Source: Bradyrhizobium sp. WBAH42 (GTDB lineage Bacteria; Pseudomonadota; Alphaproteobacteria; Rhizobiales; Xanthobacteraceae). From it: a DNA stretch of 64,000 bases. This document shows, one piece after another, positions 24,381 through 32,933 of this stretch (its first letter is position 1; every line of letters starts with the position of its first letter). Where the stretch lies: positions 372,001 to 436,000 of the forward strand of contig NZ_CP036533.1 in NCBI RefSeq assembly GCF_024585265.1. Direction: 5' to 3'. Under the pieces are notes generated by a model that did not search any database, was not told the DNA's origin, and worked only from the letters and a program-made list of their open reading frames with translations. A program made the position numbers and the translations under genes.

Positions 24381-24836
24381 ATGGTCGACCAGTCCGCCGT
24401 AGGGCGCAGCTTCACGCCGGTCACCGCGCGCGTCGAGCCCGGCCGTCTCCGCTACTTCCTCAACACGCTGGGTGAACAGAATCCGGTCTACCGCAATGCG
24501 GACGCTGCGCGGGCGGCCGGATTCGCCGGCACCCCAGTGCCGCCGACCTATTTGTTCTGCCTGGAGATGATGGACGTCGACGATCCCTTCGAAATGTTCA
24601 CCGCGCTCGGCATCGATCTCGCCCGCGTGTTGCATGGCGAGCAGAGCTTCGCCTATCACGCGCCGGTTCTGGTCGGCGACACCCTGACGTTTCGGCCGCG
24701 CGTCACCAGCGTGACGGACAAGAAGGGCGGCGCGATGACGCTGATCGGCGTCCGATGCGAGGTGACCAACCAGGACGGCGTGCATGTCGCCGATACCGCG
24801 CGCACCATCGTGGTCCGCAACGAGGTGGCGCCATGA
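24381..24836 (+). CDS. MaoC-like dehydratase, N-terminal (FAS1-like) half
   Basis: The 151-residue hot-dog protein resembles the N-terminal MaoC_dehydrat_N domain, with FLNTLGEQNPVYRN near residues 26-39, GTPVPPTYLF and HGEQSFAYHAPVLVGDTL. Two-gene hydratases pair this domain with a catalytic MaoC subunit (as in mycobacterial HadAB or ChsH1-ChsH2). Its stop overlaps the start of the next gene, which encodes the other half. It lacks the catalytic Asp-His pair itself, so it probably needs that partner. Confidence 0.8.
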   Translation: MVDQSAVGRSFTPVTARVEPGRLRYFLNTLGEQNPVYRNADAARAAGFAGTPVPPTYLFCLEMMDVDDPFEMFTALGIDLARVLHGEQSFAYHAPVLVGDTLTFRPRVTSVTDKKGGAMTLIGVRCEVTNQDGVHVADTARTIVVRNEVAP

Positions 24837-25242
24837 CAGCATCCGGAGACATCAAGGCCGGCGACCGCATCGTCCACAAGGTCTTTCCGCCGATCACCCG
24901 CCACACGCTCGCGCTTTATTGCGGTGCATCGGGCGATCATAATCCGATCCACGTGGATATCGACTTCGCCAGGACGGCGGGATTTCCCGATGTGTTCGCC
25001 CACGGCATGCTGGTGATGGCCTATCTCGGGCAGGCCCTCACGGACGTGGTGCCGCCATCGAGGCTCCGCAGCTTTGCGACCCGGTTCGTCGCCTCACCCA
25101 GCTTGGCGCCAAGCTGACGTGCGAGGGCACCGTAACGGAGCTGTTCGCCGAGAATGGCGAGCGCCGCGCAAGGCTCGCGCTCACCTCCAAGGACGATCGC
25201 GGCGAGGTCAAGCTCGAAGGCAGCGCCGTCATCGCGCTGTGA
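24833..25242 (+). pseudogene. MaoC-like dehydratase, catalytic half, apparent frameshift
   Basis: The first frame gives a normal MaoC start with the catalytic pair in YCGASGDHNPIHVD (Asp and His) and AHGMLVMAYLGQ. It ends early at 25117 with an unrelated tail ASPSLAPS. From about 25096 the family sequence continues in another frame: TQLGAKLTCEGTV, then ENGERRARLAL, ending at 25242. One missing base near 25094 (GCC-TC-ACC where GCC-GTC-ACC is expected) explains it. The frameshifted protein would keep the catalytic residues but lose about a third of the fold. It may be a sequencing error or a real recent mutation. Confidence 0.8.
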
Positions 25243-25262
25243 CAGCAAGAGGACTCATTCAA

Positions 25263-26090
25263 ATGACAAAACTGCAGGGAAAGGTCGCGCTCGTCACCGG
25301 CTCGGGCCGCGGCATCGGGCGCGCGATCGCACTCAAGCTGGCGCGCGAAGGCGCCAGGGTCGTCGTCAACGACCTCGATGCCGAGCCCGGCAACGCCGTG
25401 GTCGCGGAGATCGAGGCGCTCGGCGGCAACGCCACTGCCGTGAACGGCAGCGTCGCGGAGGCGGGCTTCGCCGATCGCTTCGTCGGCGCCGCGCTGGACA
25501 AGTTCGGCGGGCTCGACATCATCGTCAACAATGCCGGCTTCACCTGGGACTCCACCATCCAGAAGATGACCGACGAGCAGTTCCAGGCCATGCTCGACGT
25601 CCATCTCGTCGCGCCGTTCCGGATCCTGCGCGCGGCCGCCGAACCGATCCGCGTCTTTGCCCGGAAGGAGGCCGAGGAAGGGCGCGAGGTGTTCCGGAAG
25701 GTCGTGAACATCTCCTCCATCGCAGGCCTCTACGGCAATGCCGGGCAGGCCAGCTATTCCTCGGCCAAGGCTTCGCTGATCGGATTGACCCGAACCATGT
25801 GCAAGGAGTGGGGCCGCTACAAGGTCAACGTCAATTGCGTCGCCTTTGGCCTCATCAACACCCGCCTGACCCAGCCGATCGAGGCGCAGCAGAAGACCAT
25901 CGACGTCGCCGGCCGCGACATCAAAGTCGGCGTGCAGCCGCACATGCTCGAAGCCATGTCGCGCATGATCCCGCTCGGCCGCGGCGGTACGCCGGAAGAG
26001 GCGGCCGACGCCGTCTATCTGTTCTGCAGTCCGGAATCCAATTATATCAGCGGTCAGATGGTCGTCGCCGGCGGCGGCCTGATTGTGTGA
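25263..26090 (+). CDS. SDR family 3-hydroxyacyl-CoA dehydrogenase-like protein
   Basis: The 275-residue short-chain dehydrogenase has the cofactor motif TGSGRGIG at residues 12-19, NNAG near 88, catalytic Ser in NISSIAG and Tyr-Lys in YSSAK. The acidic residue in VVNDLDAE after strand 2 favours NAD. The insertion RKEAEEGREVFRK before the catalytic Ser is typical of actinobacterial/proteobacterial FabG-like beta-oxidation SDRs. It supplies the hydroxyacyl oxidation step between MaoC and thiolase. The ATG at 25263 is the family start; a longer frame extends into the MaoC gene. Confidence 0.86.
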   Translation: MTKLQGKVALVTGSGRGIGRAIALKLAREGARVVVNDLDAEPGNAVVAEIEALGGNATAVNGSVAEAGFADRFVGAALDKFGGLDIIVNNAGFTWDSTIQKMTDEQFQAMLDVHLVAPFRILRAAAEPIRVFARKEAEEGREVFRKVVNISSIAGLYGNAGQASYSSAKASLIGLTRTMCKEWGRYKVNVNCVAFGLINTRLTQPIEAQQKTIDVAGRDIKVGVQPHMLEAMSRMIPLGRGGTPEEAADAVYLFCSPESNYISGQMVVAGGGLIV

Positions 26091-26103
26091 GAGCGAGGCG
26101 CTG

Positions 26104-27249
26104 ATGCATTATCGATCGTCCTGGATGACCGAAGAGCTGGACACGTTCCGCGACCAGTTCCGCAAATATCTCGCCAAGGACCTGGCCCCGCATGCCGAGA
26201 AGTGGCGCGAGCAGAAGATGGTCGACCGCTTCGCCTGGCGCGGGCTCGGCGAGATGGGCGCGCTGCTCGCGAGCGTGCCGGAGGAATATGGCGGCCTCGG
26301 CGCCACCTTCGCCTATGACGCCGCCGTGCTCGACGATCTCGAGAGCACGGTGCCGGAGCTGACCACCGGCGTCTCCGTGCACAGCGCCATTGTCGCGCAC
26401 TACATCCTCAATTACGGCTCGGAGGAGCAGAAGAAACGCTGGCTGCCGAAGATGGCGTCCGGCGAGATGGTCGGCGCCATCGCCATGACCGAGCCCGGGA
26501 CCGGCTCGGACCTGCAAGCCGTCAAGACCACGGCCAAGAAGCAGGGCAATTCCTACGTCATCAACGGCCAGAAGACCTTCATCACCAACGGCCAGGCCGC
26601 CGATCTCGTCATCGTGGTCGCGCGCACCGGCGAAGTCGGCGCGAAAGGCATTTCGCTGATCGCGGTCGAGACCGCAGGCGCGGACGGCTACAAACGCGGG
26701 CGCAACCTCGACAAGATCGGCCTGCACGCCTCCGACACCTCGGAGCTGTTCTTCGACAACGTGACGGTGCCGCCGGAAAACCTGCTCGGCAAGGAGGAGG
26801 GCCAGGGTTTCGTCCAGCTGATGCAGCAATTGCCGCAGGAGCGGCTTGCGCTCGCGGTCGGCGCCGTGGCCTCGATGGAGCGCGCGGTCAAGCTCACCAC
26901 CGACTACACCAAGGAGCGGAAGGCGTTCGGCAAGCCGCTGATGGATTTCCAGAACACCGCCTTCACGCTGGCCGAGCGCAAGACCGAGGCGATGATCGCG
27001 CGCGTCTTCGTCGATTGGTGCATCGAGCGCCTGGTCGCGAAAGACCTCGACACCGTGACGGCCTCGATGGCGAAATATTGGTGCTCGGAGAAGCAGGTCG
27101 AGACCGCCGACGAATGCCTGCAGCTGTTCGGCGGCTACGGCTACATGCAGGAATACCCGATCTCGCGCATCTTCATCGATTCCCGCATCCAGAAGATCTA
27201 TGGCGGCACCAACGAGATCATGAAGCTGCTGATCGCCAGATCCTTATAA
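26104..27249 (+). CDS. Acyl-CoA dehydrogenase
   Basis: The 381-residue FAD enzyme makes the first oxidation of the acyl-CoA. AMTEPGTGSDLQ lies in the FAD-binding middle domain, and the C-terminal YGGTNEIMK supplies the catalytic Glu position. QLFGGYGYMQEYPISRI is the standard helical-domain motif. It is the last gene of the thiolase-MaoC-SDR operon. The start at 26104 follows GAGCGAGGCGCTG; the SDR stop is 14 bases upstream. Confidence 0.9.
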   Translation: MHYRSSWMTEELDTFRDQFRKYLAKDLAPHAEKWREQKMVDRFAWRGLGEMGALLASVPEEYGGLGATFAYDAAVLDDLESTVPELTTGVSVHSAIVAHYILNYGSEEQKKRWLPKMASGEMVGAIAMTEPGTGSDLQAVKTTAKKQGNSYVINGQKTFITNGQAADLVIVVARTGEVGAKGISLIAVETAGADGYKRGRNLDKIGLHASDTSELFFDNVTVPPENLLGKEEGQGFVQLMQQLPQERLALAVGAVASMERAVKLTTDYTKERKAFGKPLMDFQNTAFTLAERKTEAMIARVFVDWCIERLVAKDLDTVTASMAKYWCSEKQVETADECLQLFGGYGYMQEYPISRIFIDSRIQKIYGGTNEIMKLLIARSL

Positions 27250-27266
27250 GGTCAGGTCGCTGTAGA

Positions 27267-28247
27267 TCACCGCGCGCGCCAGTCGCGCGGCCGGCAGCCG
27301 AAGCGCTGCTTGAAGCGGCGGGTGAAGTGGGAGAGGTCCGAGAAGCCCCAGTCGAACGCGATGGCGCCGATCGCCTGGTCCGCCTTCGCAGGATCGCTGA
27401 GGTCACGTGCCGCGCCGTCCAACCTTCGATCCATGACGTAGTCCGAGAATGTGGTGCCTGCGCGCTCGAACAATTTGTGCACGTAGCGCTCGCTGATGCC
27501 GATGGCACGCGCGACGTCCGCAACCGCAAGGCGCTGCTCGGAGAGCCGCTCATGCACGGCGCGGCGGAGGGCGAGCGCGGTCGCGTCGGCAAAGCTGGCG
27601 GCCTCGGCCGTCTGCGCACGCGCGCGGCGCGACAGGCTCAGCGCGACAAGATCGAGCAGCACGCCGAACAGCCTGACGGCTTCGCCTTCCGTCATCCGCA
27701 GCGCGGCGGCATTCAGCGTTCGCGCGGTCTCGACGATGAGATGGCCGACGAAGGGATCGTCGGACACACGCTCCACCCTGAAGTCGAAGGATGGCGGCAG
27801 CCGATCACGCAGCTCGCGCGAAGGCACCCAGAAGGATGCAACCTGCAGCGTCGGCCCGCGATCATGCAACAAGGTCACTTCCCGGTCGCTGTCGCAGATG
27901 CCGACCTGACCGCGCGACAGGCTGACGTCGCAGCCGCCCTGGACCACGCGGCAGCGGCCGGCTAGCTTGAAGTTCAGATAGAAGCAGCTTTCGGTCGACG
28001 CAGCGATATCGGCGCGCGAGCGATGCACGGTGTGCTCGGGAAAGACCACGCGGTTGATGGCACCGCTGCCGATCTTGATCGCCTCGACCTTGGCCGGGAA
28101 GCGTGAGGTGGTTGCCGATTCCGGCGTCAGGTTCATGAATGCCTGGCAGATCGCTTCGCGATAGTAGGAGAACTGCTCCTCCGGCCGCGTCTCGCCGGTG
28201 TCCCAGACCAAACGGCGGGGCCGGCTTTCGGAATTGAGCTGCTCCAT
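27267..28247 (-). CDS. AraC family transcriptional regulator
   Basis: The 326-residue activator has an N-terminal AraC_binding_2-like domain and a C-terminal double HTH. The HTHs are VADVARAIGISERYVHKLFE and the second near AFDWGFSDLSHFTRRFKQRFG. The style (FPEHTVHRSRADIA, then a long linker) is that of the FeaR/NphR group, which controls aromatic amine or phenol use. I used the ATG at 28247 with GGAG upstream; a TTG at 28286 is possible. It is divergent from the alpha/beta hydrolase, a likely target. Confidence 0.85.
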   Translation of the reverse strand: MEQLNSESRPRRLVWDTGETRPEEQFSYYREAICQAFMNLTPESATTSRFPAKVEAIKIGSGAINRVVFPEHTVHRSRADIAASTESCFYLNFKLAGRCRVVQGGCDVSLSRGQVGICDSDREVTLLHDRGPTLQVASFWVPSRELRDRLPPSFDFRVERVSDDPFVGHLIVETARTLNAAALRMTEGEAVRLFGVLLDLVALSLSRRARAQTAEAASFADATALALRRAVHERLSEQRLAVADVARAIGISERYVHKLFERAGTTFSDYVMDRRLDGAARDLSDPAKADQAIGAIAFDWGFSDLSHFTRRFKQRFGCRPRDWRAR

Positions 28248-28404
28248 CAGTTCGCTCCAGGACCAATCCGGTTCACCGTCGGACAAGCGCGCAACGCGCC
28301 AGCGGTTCAGTATGGCGGCAACAACGTCGACCGGCGTTCAGCCGGCAAATCCAGGCAAGGTCATCGCCGCACCGATCTAAGCAGTCTTCCGAGGGAGCCA
28401 CAAC

Positions 28405-29130
28405 ATGTCGACCTACGTTCTCGTCCATGGCGCCTGGCATACCGGTGCCGAGCTCGAGCCGGTCGCCGCGCCGATCCGCGCAGCCGGCCATCAGGTCCAT
28501 ACCCCCACCATCAAGGGCAACCGTCCGGGCGATGCCAAGACGACCGGGCTGAAGGAAGCGATCCAGTCGATCGCCGACTACCTTGCGGAGAATAATCTGC
28601 AGGACGTCATCCTGCTCGGCCATTCCTATGGCGGCATGGTCATCACGGGGGTCGCCGACCTCGCGCCGGAGCGCATCCGCCGCCTGGTCTATTGGAACGC
28701 TTTCGTGCCCAACAATGGCGAGTGCCTCAACGACATGGTGCCGCCGCGCTATGTTGGTCTGTTCGACGCCATTGCGGCCGAGCGCGGCGACGGCTCGGTG
28801 GTGTTGCCCTTCCCGATCTGGCGCGAGGCCTTCATCAACGATGCCGATCTGGAGACGGCGCAGCGCGCCTATGACGTGCTCAATCCGCATCCGCTCGCGA
28901 CCTTCACCGACAAGATCGCGCTCAAGAGCAATCCGGCCGAGATGCCGCTGGCCAAATCCTACATCAACTGCACCGAGGATACCGCGCTGCCGCACAGCCA
29001 TGGCTGGCATCCGCGCCTGTCGGAGAAGCTCGGCCTGTTCCGCCTGGTGCAGGTTGCGGGAAGCCACGAGCTGTGCTTCTCCGATCCGGCGCGGCTCGCC
29101 AAGGCAATCATCGAGGCGGGACGCGACTGA
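28405..29130 (+). CDS. Alpha/beta fold hydrolase (salicylate-esterase/hydroxynitrile-lyase-like)
   Basis: The 241-residue hydrolase starts with the oxyanion motif VLVHGAWH at residues 5-12. Its nucleophile is Ser74 in GHSYGG, and the catalytic His lies near VAGSHELCFSDP. This is the Pir7b/methyl-salicylate esterase/hydroxynitrile lyase group; bacterial relatives cleave small esters. It stands alone with a good ribosome site (GAGGGAGCC) and is divergent from the AraC gene, so the pair probably forms a small inducible unit. The substrate is unknown. Confidence 0.85.
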   Translation: MSTYVLVHGAWHTGAELEPVAAPIRAAGHQVHTPTIKGNRPGDAKTTGLKEAIQSIADYLAENNLQDVILLGHSYGGMVITGVADLAPERIRRLVYWNAFVPNNGECLNDMVPPRYVGLFDAIAAERGDGSVVLPFPIWREAFINDADLETAQRAYDVLNPHPLATFTDKIALKSNPAEMPLAKSYINCTEDTALPHSHGWHPRLSEKLGLFRLVQVAGSHELCFSDPARLAKAIIEAGRD

Positions 29131-29150
29131 CGAGTGGTCGCACTATCCGG

Positions 29151-30035
29151 TCACCTCATCCGCTTGTCGGCGGCGACGAAGTCGATGAAGGTCCTCACCT
29201 TCGCGGACAGATATTTGCGGCTGGGATAGACCGCGAGCAGGCGACCCTCGAAGATGACTTCGTCGGGCAGGACGTGGACGAGACGTCCGCTGGCGATGTC
29301 CTCGGTGACCAGCCATTTTGGCAGGAAGGCGAAGCCCATGCTTTCCAGCGCCGCCATGTGCAGCAGCGTCTCGTTGCCGCTGCGCAGGACCGGATTGAGC
29401 TTGACGGTCTCGGGGCCGTGCTCGCCCTGGAAGGAGAAGCTCTCGCCCGGATAAAGCGCATAGTGCAGCAACGCCTGGCCGGAGAGATCGGCGAAGGTCC
29501 TTGGGCGGCCCGCGCGTTTGAGGAAGGCGGGAGCGGCCACCAGGTAGAACGGAACGCCGGTGATGGGCCGCGCGATCAGCGCCTCGTCGGGCGCGGCCGT
29601 CGCCCGAAGTGCGAGATCGAATCCCTCCTCGACGAGGTTGACCATCCGGCCGCTGAGATCGACGTCGAGACGCACCTCCGGATAACGGGCCTGATAGTCC
29701 GCCAGCACGCCCGCGAAGATCGTGTTCGCCATCCACACCGGCGCGGTCAGCCGCAGCGTGCCGCGCGGCACGACCGTCGCCTTGCTGACGGCGGCCTCGA
29801 CCTCGTCGAGCGAGTCCAGCATCTGCCGCGCCTGCTCGAAATAGAGCGTGCCGCTTTCGCTCAGGCTGACGCGCCGGCTGGTCCGGTTGAGCAGTCGCGT
29901 GCCGAGCCGCTTCTCGAGCTGCATCACGTGCTTGCTTGCCATGGCAGGCGAGATGCGCAGGCGCTGCGCCGCGGTCACAAAGCTCTTCAGCTCCGCGACC
30001 AGGCAAAACACCTTCATGCTGACCAGAGTATCCAT
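29151..30035 (-). CDS. LysR family transcriptional regulator
   Basis: The 294-residue protein has the LysR winged HTH in the first 60 residues (KSFVTAAQRLRISPAMASKHV). A LysR_substrate domain follows with the dimer-interface LSGRMVNLVEEGFDLALRAT. It belongs to the large DsdC/AaeR-like subgroup. It faces the DoxX-DsrE-thioredoxin genes across a 102-bp AT-rich gap, the usual arrangement of a LysR activator with its target. Confidence 0.87.
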   Translation of the reverse strand: MDTLVSMKVFCLVAELKSFVTAAQRLRISPAMASKHVMQLEKRLGTRLLNRTSRRVSLSESGTLYFEQARQMLDSLDEVEAAVSKATVVPRGTLRLTAPVWMANTIFAGVLADYQARYPEVRLDVDLSGRMVNLVEEGFDLALRATAAPDEALIARPITGVPFYLVAAPAFLKRAGRPRTFADLSGQALLHYALYPGESFSFQGEHGPETVKLNPVLRSGNETLLHMAALESMGFAFLPKWLVTEDIASGRLVHVLPDEVIFEGRLLAVYPSRKYLSAKVRTFIDFVAADKRMR

Positions 30036-30137
30036 GAGATCATCAACATCCAGGAAATGAATAATTCCTTTAGCGCAGAATGATCAAATGCGGCGAAACT
30101 ATCAAATGGTGGCAACCTTCACATTCCGGAGAACCCC

Positions 30138-30566
30138 ATGTCCGCCACCACCATCGAAACCGCCGCTCCCGGCCGGTCCCTTCGCATCGGCCTCTGGGCC
30201 GCGCAGGTCGCCCTCTCCGCCGTGTTCGTCTCGGCAGGCTTCGTGAAGCTGACCACGCCCATTCCCCAGCTGGCCGCGATGATGCCGTGGGCCGGTCAGT
30301 ATTCCGAAACGTTCGTCCGGACGATTGCGCTGGTCGATCTCGCCGGCGGGATCGGCATCCTGCTGCCGGCGCTGACGCGGATCCTGCCGCGGCTGACGGT
30401 GCTCGCCGCGCTCGGCTGCGCGGTGCTGCAGGTCATTGCGCTTGTCTTCCACCTCTCGCGCGGCGAGGCCGAGGTGACGCCGCTCAACACCGTCCTGCTT
30501 GCGCTCAGCCTGTTCGTGCTGTGGGGACGAGGCAGCAAGGCGCCGATCACCCCGCGCCAGTTCTGA
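30138..30566 (+). CDS. DoxX family membrane protein
   Basis: The 142-residue protein has four hydrophobic segments and the DoxX-family opening with SAVFVSAGFVKLTTP near residues 28-42. DoxX-type proteins are found in thiosulfate:quinone oxidoreductase (DoxDA) and in redox-stress membrane complexes, but most members are uncharacterised. It is the first gene of a three-gene unit with a DsrE-like and a thioredoxin-like protein. That context suggests a role in thiol or sulfur redox at the membrane. The assignment to the family is firm; the role is inferred. Confidence 0.8.
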   Translation: MSATTIETAAPGRSLRIGLWAAQVALSAVFVSAGFVKLTTPIPQLAAMMPWAGQYSETFVRTIALVDLAGGIGILLPALTRILPRLTVLAALGCAVLQVIALVFHLSRGEAEVTPLNTVLLALSLFVLWGRGSKAPITPRQF

Positions 30567-30580
30567 GCGGCAGGAACGCC

Positions 30581-31036
30581 ATGATCTCTGCATGGTCCCG
30601 CAGAAGCCTGCTCGCCGGCACCGCGGTCCTCACAACCGGCGGCACCGCCGCGGCCAAGGAGGATCGTCTCGCTGAGGGCGTCGTGATCCTGATCGACAGC
30701 AACGAGCCCTACGTCATGGGTCACGCGATCAGCTATTCGGCCAATCTCTCCAAGCATTTTGCCGAGAGGGGCGCGCGATTGCTGATCGAGGTCGTGGCCA
30801 ACGGCAAAGGCATCGACGTCTTCCGCGCCGACAAGACGCCGCTGGTCGAGCCGCTCGCGACGCTGCGCCAGTCGCTGCCCAATCTCACCTTCAGCATGTG
30901 CGCCTCGTCCAAGACCATCGCGGAAGCCAAGGAGCAGATCTCCATCCCGCTGATCCCGGGCGCAAGCCTCGTCCCGTTCGGCATTGGCCGCGTCGTCGAC
31001 CTGCAATTGAAGGGCTGGGCCTATATCCATGCGTGA
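30581..31036 (+). CDS. Exported DsrE-like protein
   Basis: The 151-residue protein begins with a twin-arginine-like signal (SRRSLLAGT at residues 6-14). The mature part resembles DsrE/DsrF-like sulfur-carrier domains, with VVILIDSNEPYVMGHAISYS, LLIEVVANGKGID and a conserved-position Cys in FSMCASSKTI. DsrE proteins relay persulfide sulfur, usually in the cytoplasm, so a Tat-type export signal is notable. It lies 14 bases after the DoxX gene and overlaps the thioredoxin-like gene by 8 bases. Sulfur relay is an inference from fold and context. Confidence 0.7.
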   Translation: MISAWSRRSLLAGTAVLTTGGTAAAKEDRLAEGVVILIDSNEPYVMGHAISYSANLSKHFAERGARLLIEVVANGKGIDVFRADKTPLVEPLATLRQSLPNLTFSMCASSKTIAEAKEQISIPLIPGASLVPFGIGRVVDLQLKGWAYIHA

Positions 31037-31622
31037 GGCGGACGAGAGCCATCGCGCGCTGTCGCGGCGATCGATCCTGATGGCCGCGGCAGCCTCTCTC
31101 GCCATCCCGCCCGCCGGCCGCGCGCAAGACAGCTGGCCGCCAATGTTCGAGGCCGGACGCAGCCAGTTCACACTGGTTCGGCCGCGCGCCCCGATGCCAC
31201 AGCTCAGGCTTCAGGACCTGCACGGCCGGGATGCCATCGTGACGGCGAAGCCCGGCCGCATCACGTTGGTGAATTTCTGGGCGACCTGGTGCGCGGCCTG
31301 CAAGCTCGATCTGCCGATGCTCGCAAGCCTTGCAGCCTCGCGGCCCGAGCCGCTCGACGTGGTCGCGATCTGCACGGACACCAAAGACCTGCGCAAGATC
31401 CGCGCATTTCTCGGCGGCCTCGCCGTGCAGAACCTCGCGTGTTACGCCGACGCCTACGGCGCGGCAGCTGAAGCTTCCAGGGCGATGTTCCCGCTCGTCG
31501 GCATGCCCGTCACCTATCTGGTCGGAGCGAGCAGCCGCGTCGAAGGCTACATCACCGGCGCACCCGACTGGCTCTCGCCGGCGGGCGCGCGGCTGCTGCA
31601 ATTCTATCGCGAGCGGGGCTAG
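31029..31622 (+). CDS. TlpA-like exported thioredoxin-fold protein
   Basis: The 197-residue protein has a twin-arginine-like signal (LSRRSILMAA at residues 11-20) and a thioredoxin fold with the active site WCAAC at 87-91. The cis-Pro loop GMPVTYLV follows. TlpA/SoxW-type proteins keep periplasmic cysteines reduced or deliver electrons to sulfur-cycling proteins. It is translationally coupled to the DsrE-like gene, which makes that protein a likely partner. I considered SoxW or SoxS, but neither is certain without alignment. Confidence 0.8.
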   Translation: MREADESHRALSRRSILMAAAASLAIPPAGRAQDSWPPMFEAGRSQFTLVRPRAPMPQLRLQDLHGRDAIVTAKPGRITLVNFWATWCAACKLDLPMLASLAASRPEPLDVVAICTDTKDLRKIRAFLGGLAVQNLACYADAYGAAAEASRAMFPLVGMPVTYLVGASSRVEGYITGAPDWLSPAGARLLQFYRERG

Positions 31623-31628
31623 CGATCG

Positions 31629-32768
31629 TCAATTCGGATGCCACCAGCGCCCGCCGATGACGACACCCTCTGAGACGATCTTGCGATCACCGATCAGATG
31701 CTCGCCGACGACGTCTTCGTAGTCGAACTGGCCTTGCTTCACCGAAATCAGCGTGGCGTCGCCGACGCTGCCGGGCTTGAGGCTGCCGAGCTCGGGACGC
31801 CGCAGCGCCATCGCCGCATTCACCGTCGATGCCGCGATCACATCCGGCAGCTCCATGCCCATGCACAGGAACTTCGACATGGTCGTGACCTGGTCATAGG
31901 CCGGGCCGTCGATGCAGAGCTGATGGATGTCGGAGGAGATGGTGTCGGGATAGAAACCATTGGCGAGCATGGCACGCGCGGTCTTGAACGCGAACGAGCC
32001 CTTGCCGTGGCCGATATCGAACAGCACGCCGCGCTCGCGCGCCTCCAGCACCGCCTTCTTCACGGTGCCTTGCGCCGTCGCCGGCGTGTTCGGGAAAGGG
32101 CGGAACGCATGGGTCAGCACGTCGCCGGGACGCAGCCGCGCCAACACGTCCTCATAGCTCGGCGGCGGATGGTCGATATGCGCCATCAGCGGCATGCCGA
32201 CCTCGTTCGCGACCTCGAGCGCGATGTCGAGCGGCACCGCACCCGAGGTGCCCGAGGAATGCAGGCCCACGCGCACCTTGATGCCGACGATGAGATCGCG
32301 GTTGGCATCGGCCACCTCGGCCGCCTCGACCGGATTCATCAATCGCAGCTCCTCGCTCTCGCCGACCATGATCCGGTGCGAGAAGCCGAAGATGCCGGCA
32401 TGCGAGACGTGCAAATAAGCGAGGATGCGGACCTGGCTCGGCTCGATCACATGCTTGCGGAAGCCGGCGAAATTGCCGGGTCCGGCGCTGCCGGTATCGA
32501 CCGCCGTGGTGACGCCGGAGAGGCGGCAGAACTCCTCGGCATCGATGCCGAGCGAGGTGCCGCCCCAATAGACATGGGTGTGCAGATCGATCAGCCCCGG
32601 CGACACAATGAATTGCGAGACGTCGCGCACCTCGGTGCCCGGATCCGCCTTGAGGGCGCTGCCGATCGCGGCGACCTTGCCGCCGGCAAAGGCGACATCG
32701 GTCACGGCGTCGAGCTTCTGGGACGGGTCGATCACCCGCCCCCCGCGCAGGATCAGGTCGAAAGGCAT
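31629..32768 (-). CDS. Amidohydrolase/deacetylase family metallohydrolase
   Basis: The 379-residue enzyme has the dihydroorotase-like amidohydrolase fold. The N-terminal beta-sandwich (LILRGGRVIDPSQKLD) leads into the metal motif HTH at residues 63-65, followed by HIDHPP and a distal SSDIHQ with the catalytic Asp. Members of this subfamily hydrolyse cyclic amides or deacetylate amino sugars; rhizobial ones are untested. The ATG at 32768 fits the family start. It stands alone, convergent to the thioredoxin-like gene. Confidence 0.82.
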   Translation of the reverse strand: MPFDLILRGGRVIDPSQKLDAVTDVAFAGGKVAAIGSALKADPGTEVRDVSQFIVSPGLIDLHTHVYWGGTSLGIDAEEFCRLSGVTTAVDTGSAGPGNFAGFRKHVIEPSQVRILAYLHVSHAGIFGFSHRIMVGESEELRLMNPVEAAEVADANRDLIVGIKVRVGLHSSGTSGAVPLDIALEVANEVGMPLMAHIDHPPPSYEDVLARLRPGDVLTHAFRPFPNTPATAQGTVKKAVLEARERGVLFDIGHGKGSFAFKTARAMLANGFYPDTISSDIHQLCIDGPAYDQVTTMSKFLCMGMELPDVIAASTVNAAMALRRPELGSLKPGSVGDATLISVKQGQFDYEDVVGEHLIGDRKIVSEGVVIGGRWWHPN

Positions 32769-32933
32769 CAATGGTCTCCGGGATGTGGCTGGGTATGGCA
32801 GGATTACAGGCAGGAGACCCGGGCAGGTCCCTGCAATTGTCCCTGTTAGCAATTTTCGCGCCCGCTGAGCAAATCGGCGCGCATGCCGGTTACGCTCCCA
32901 GCGCTTGCAAGCCGCCTGCCGGCGCCTCGCACG

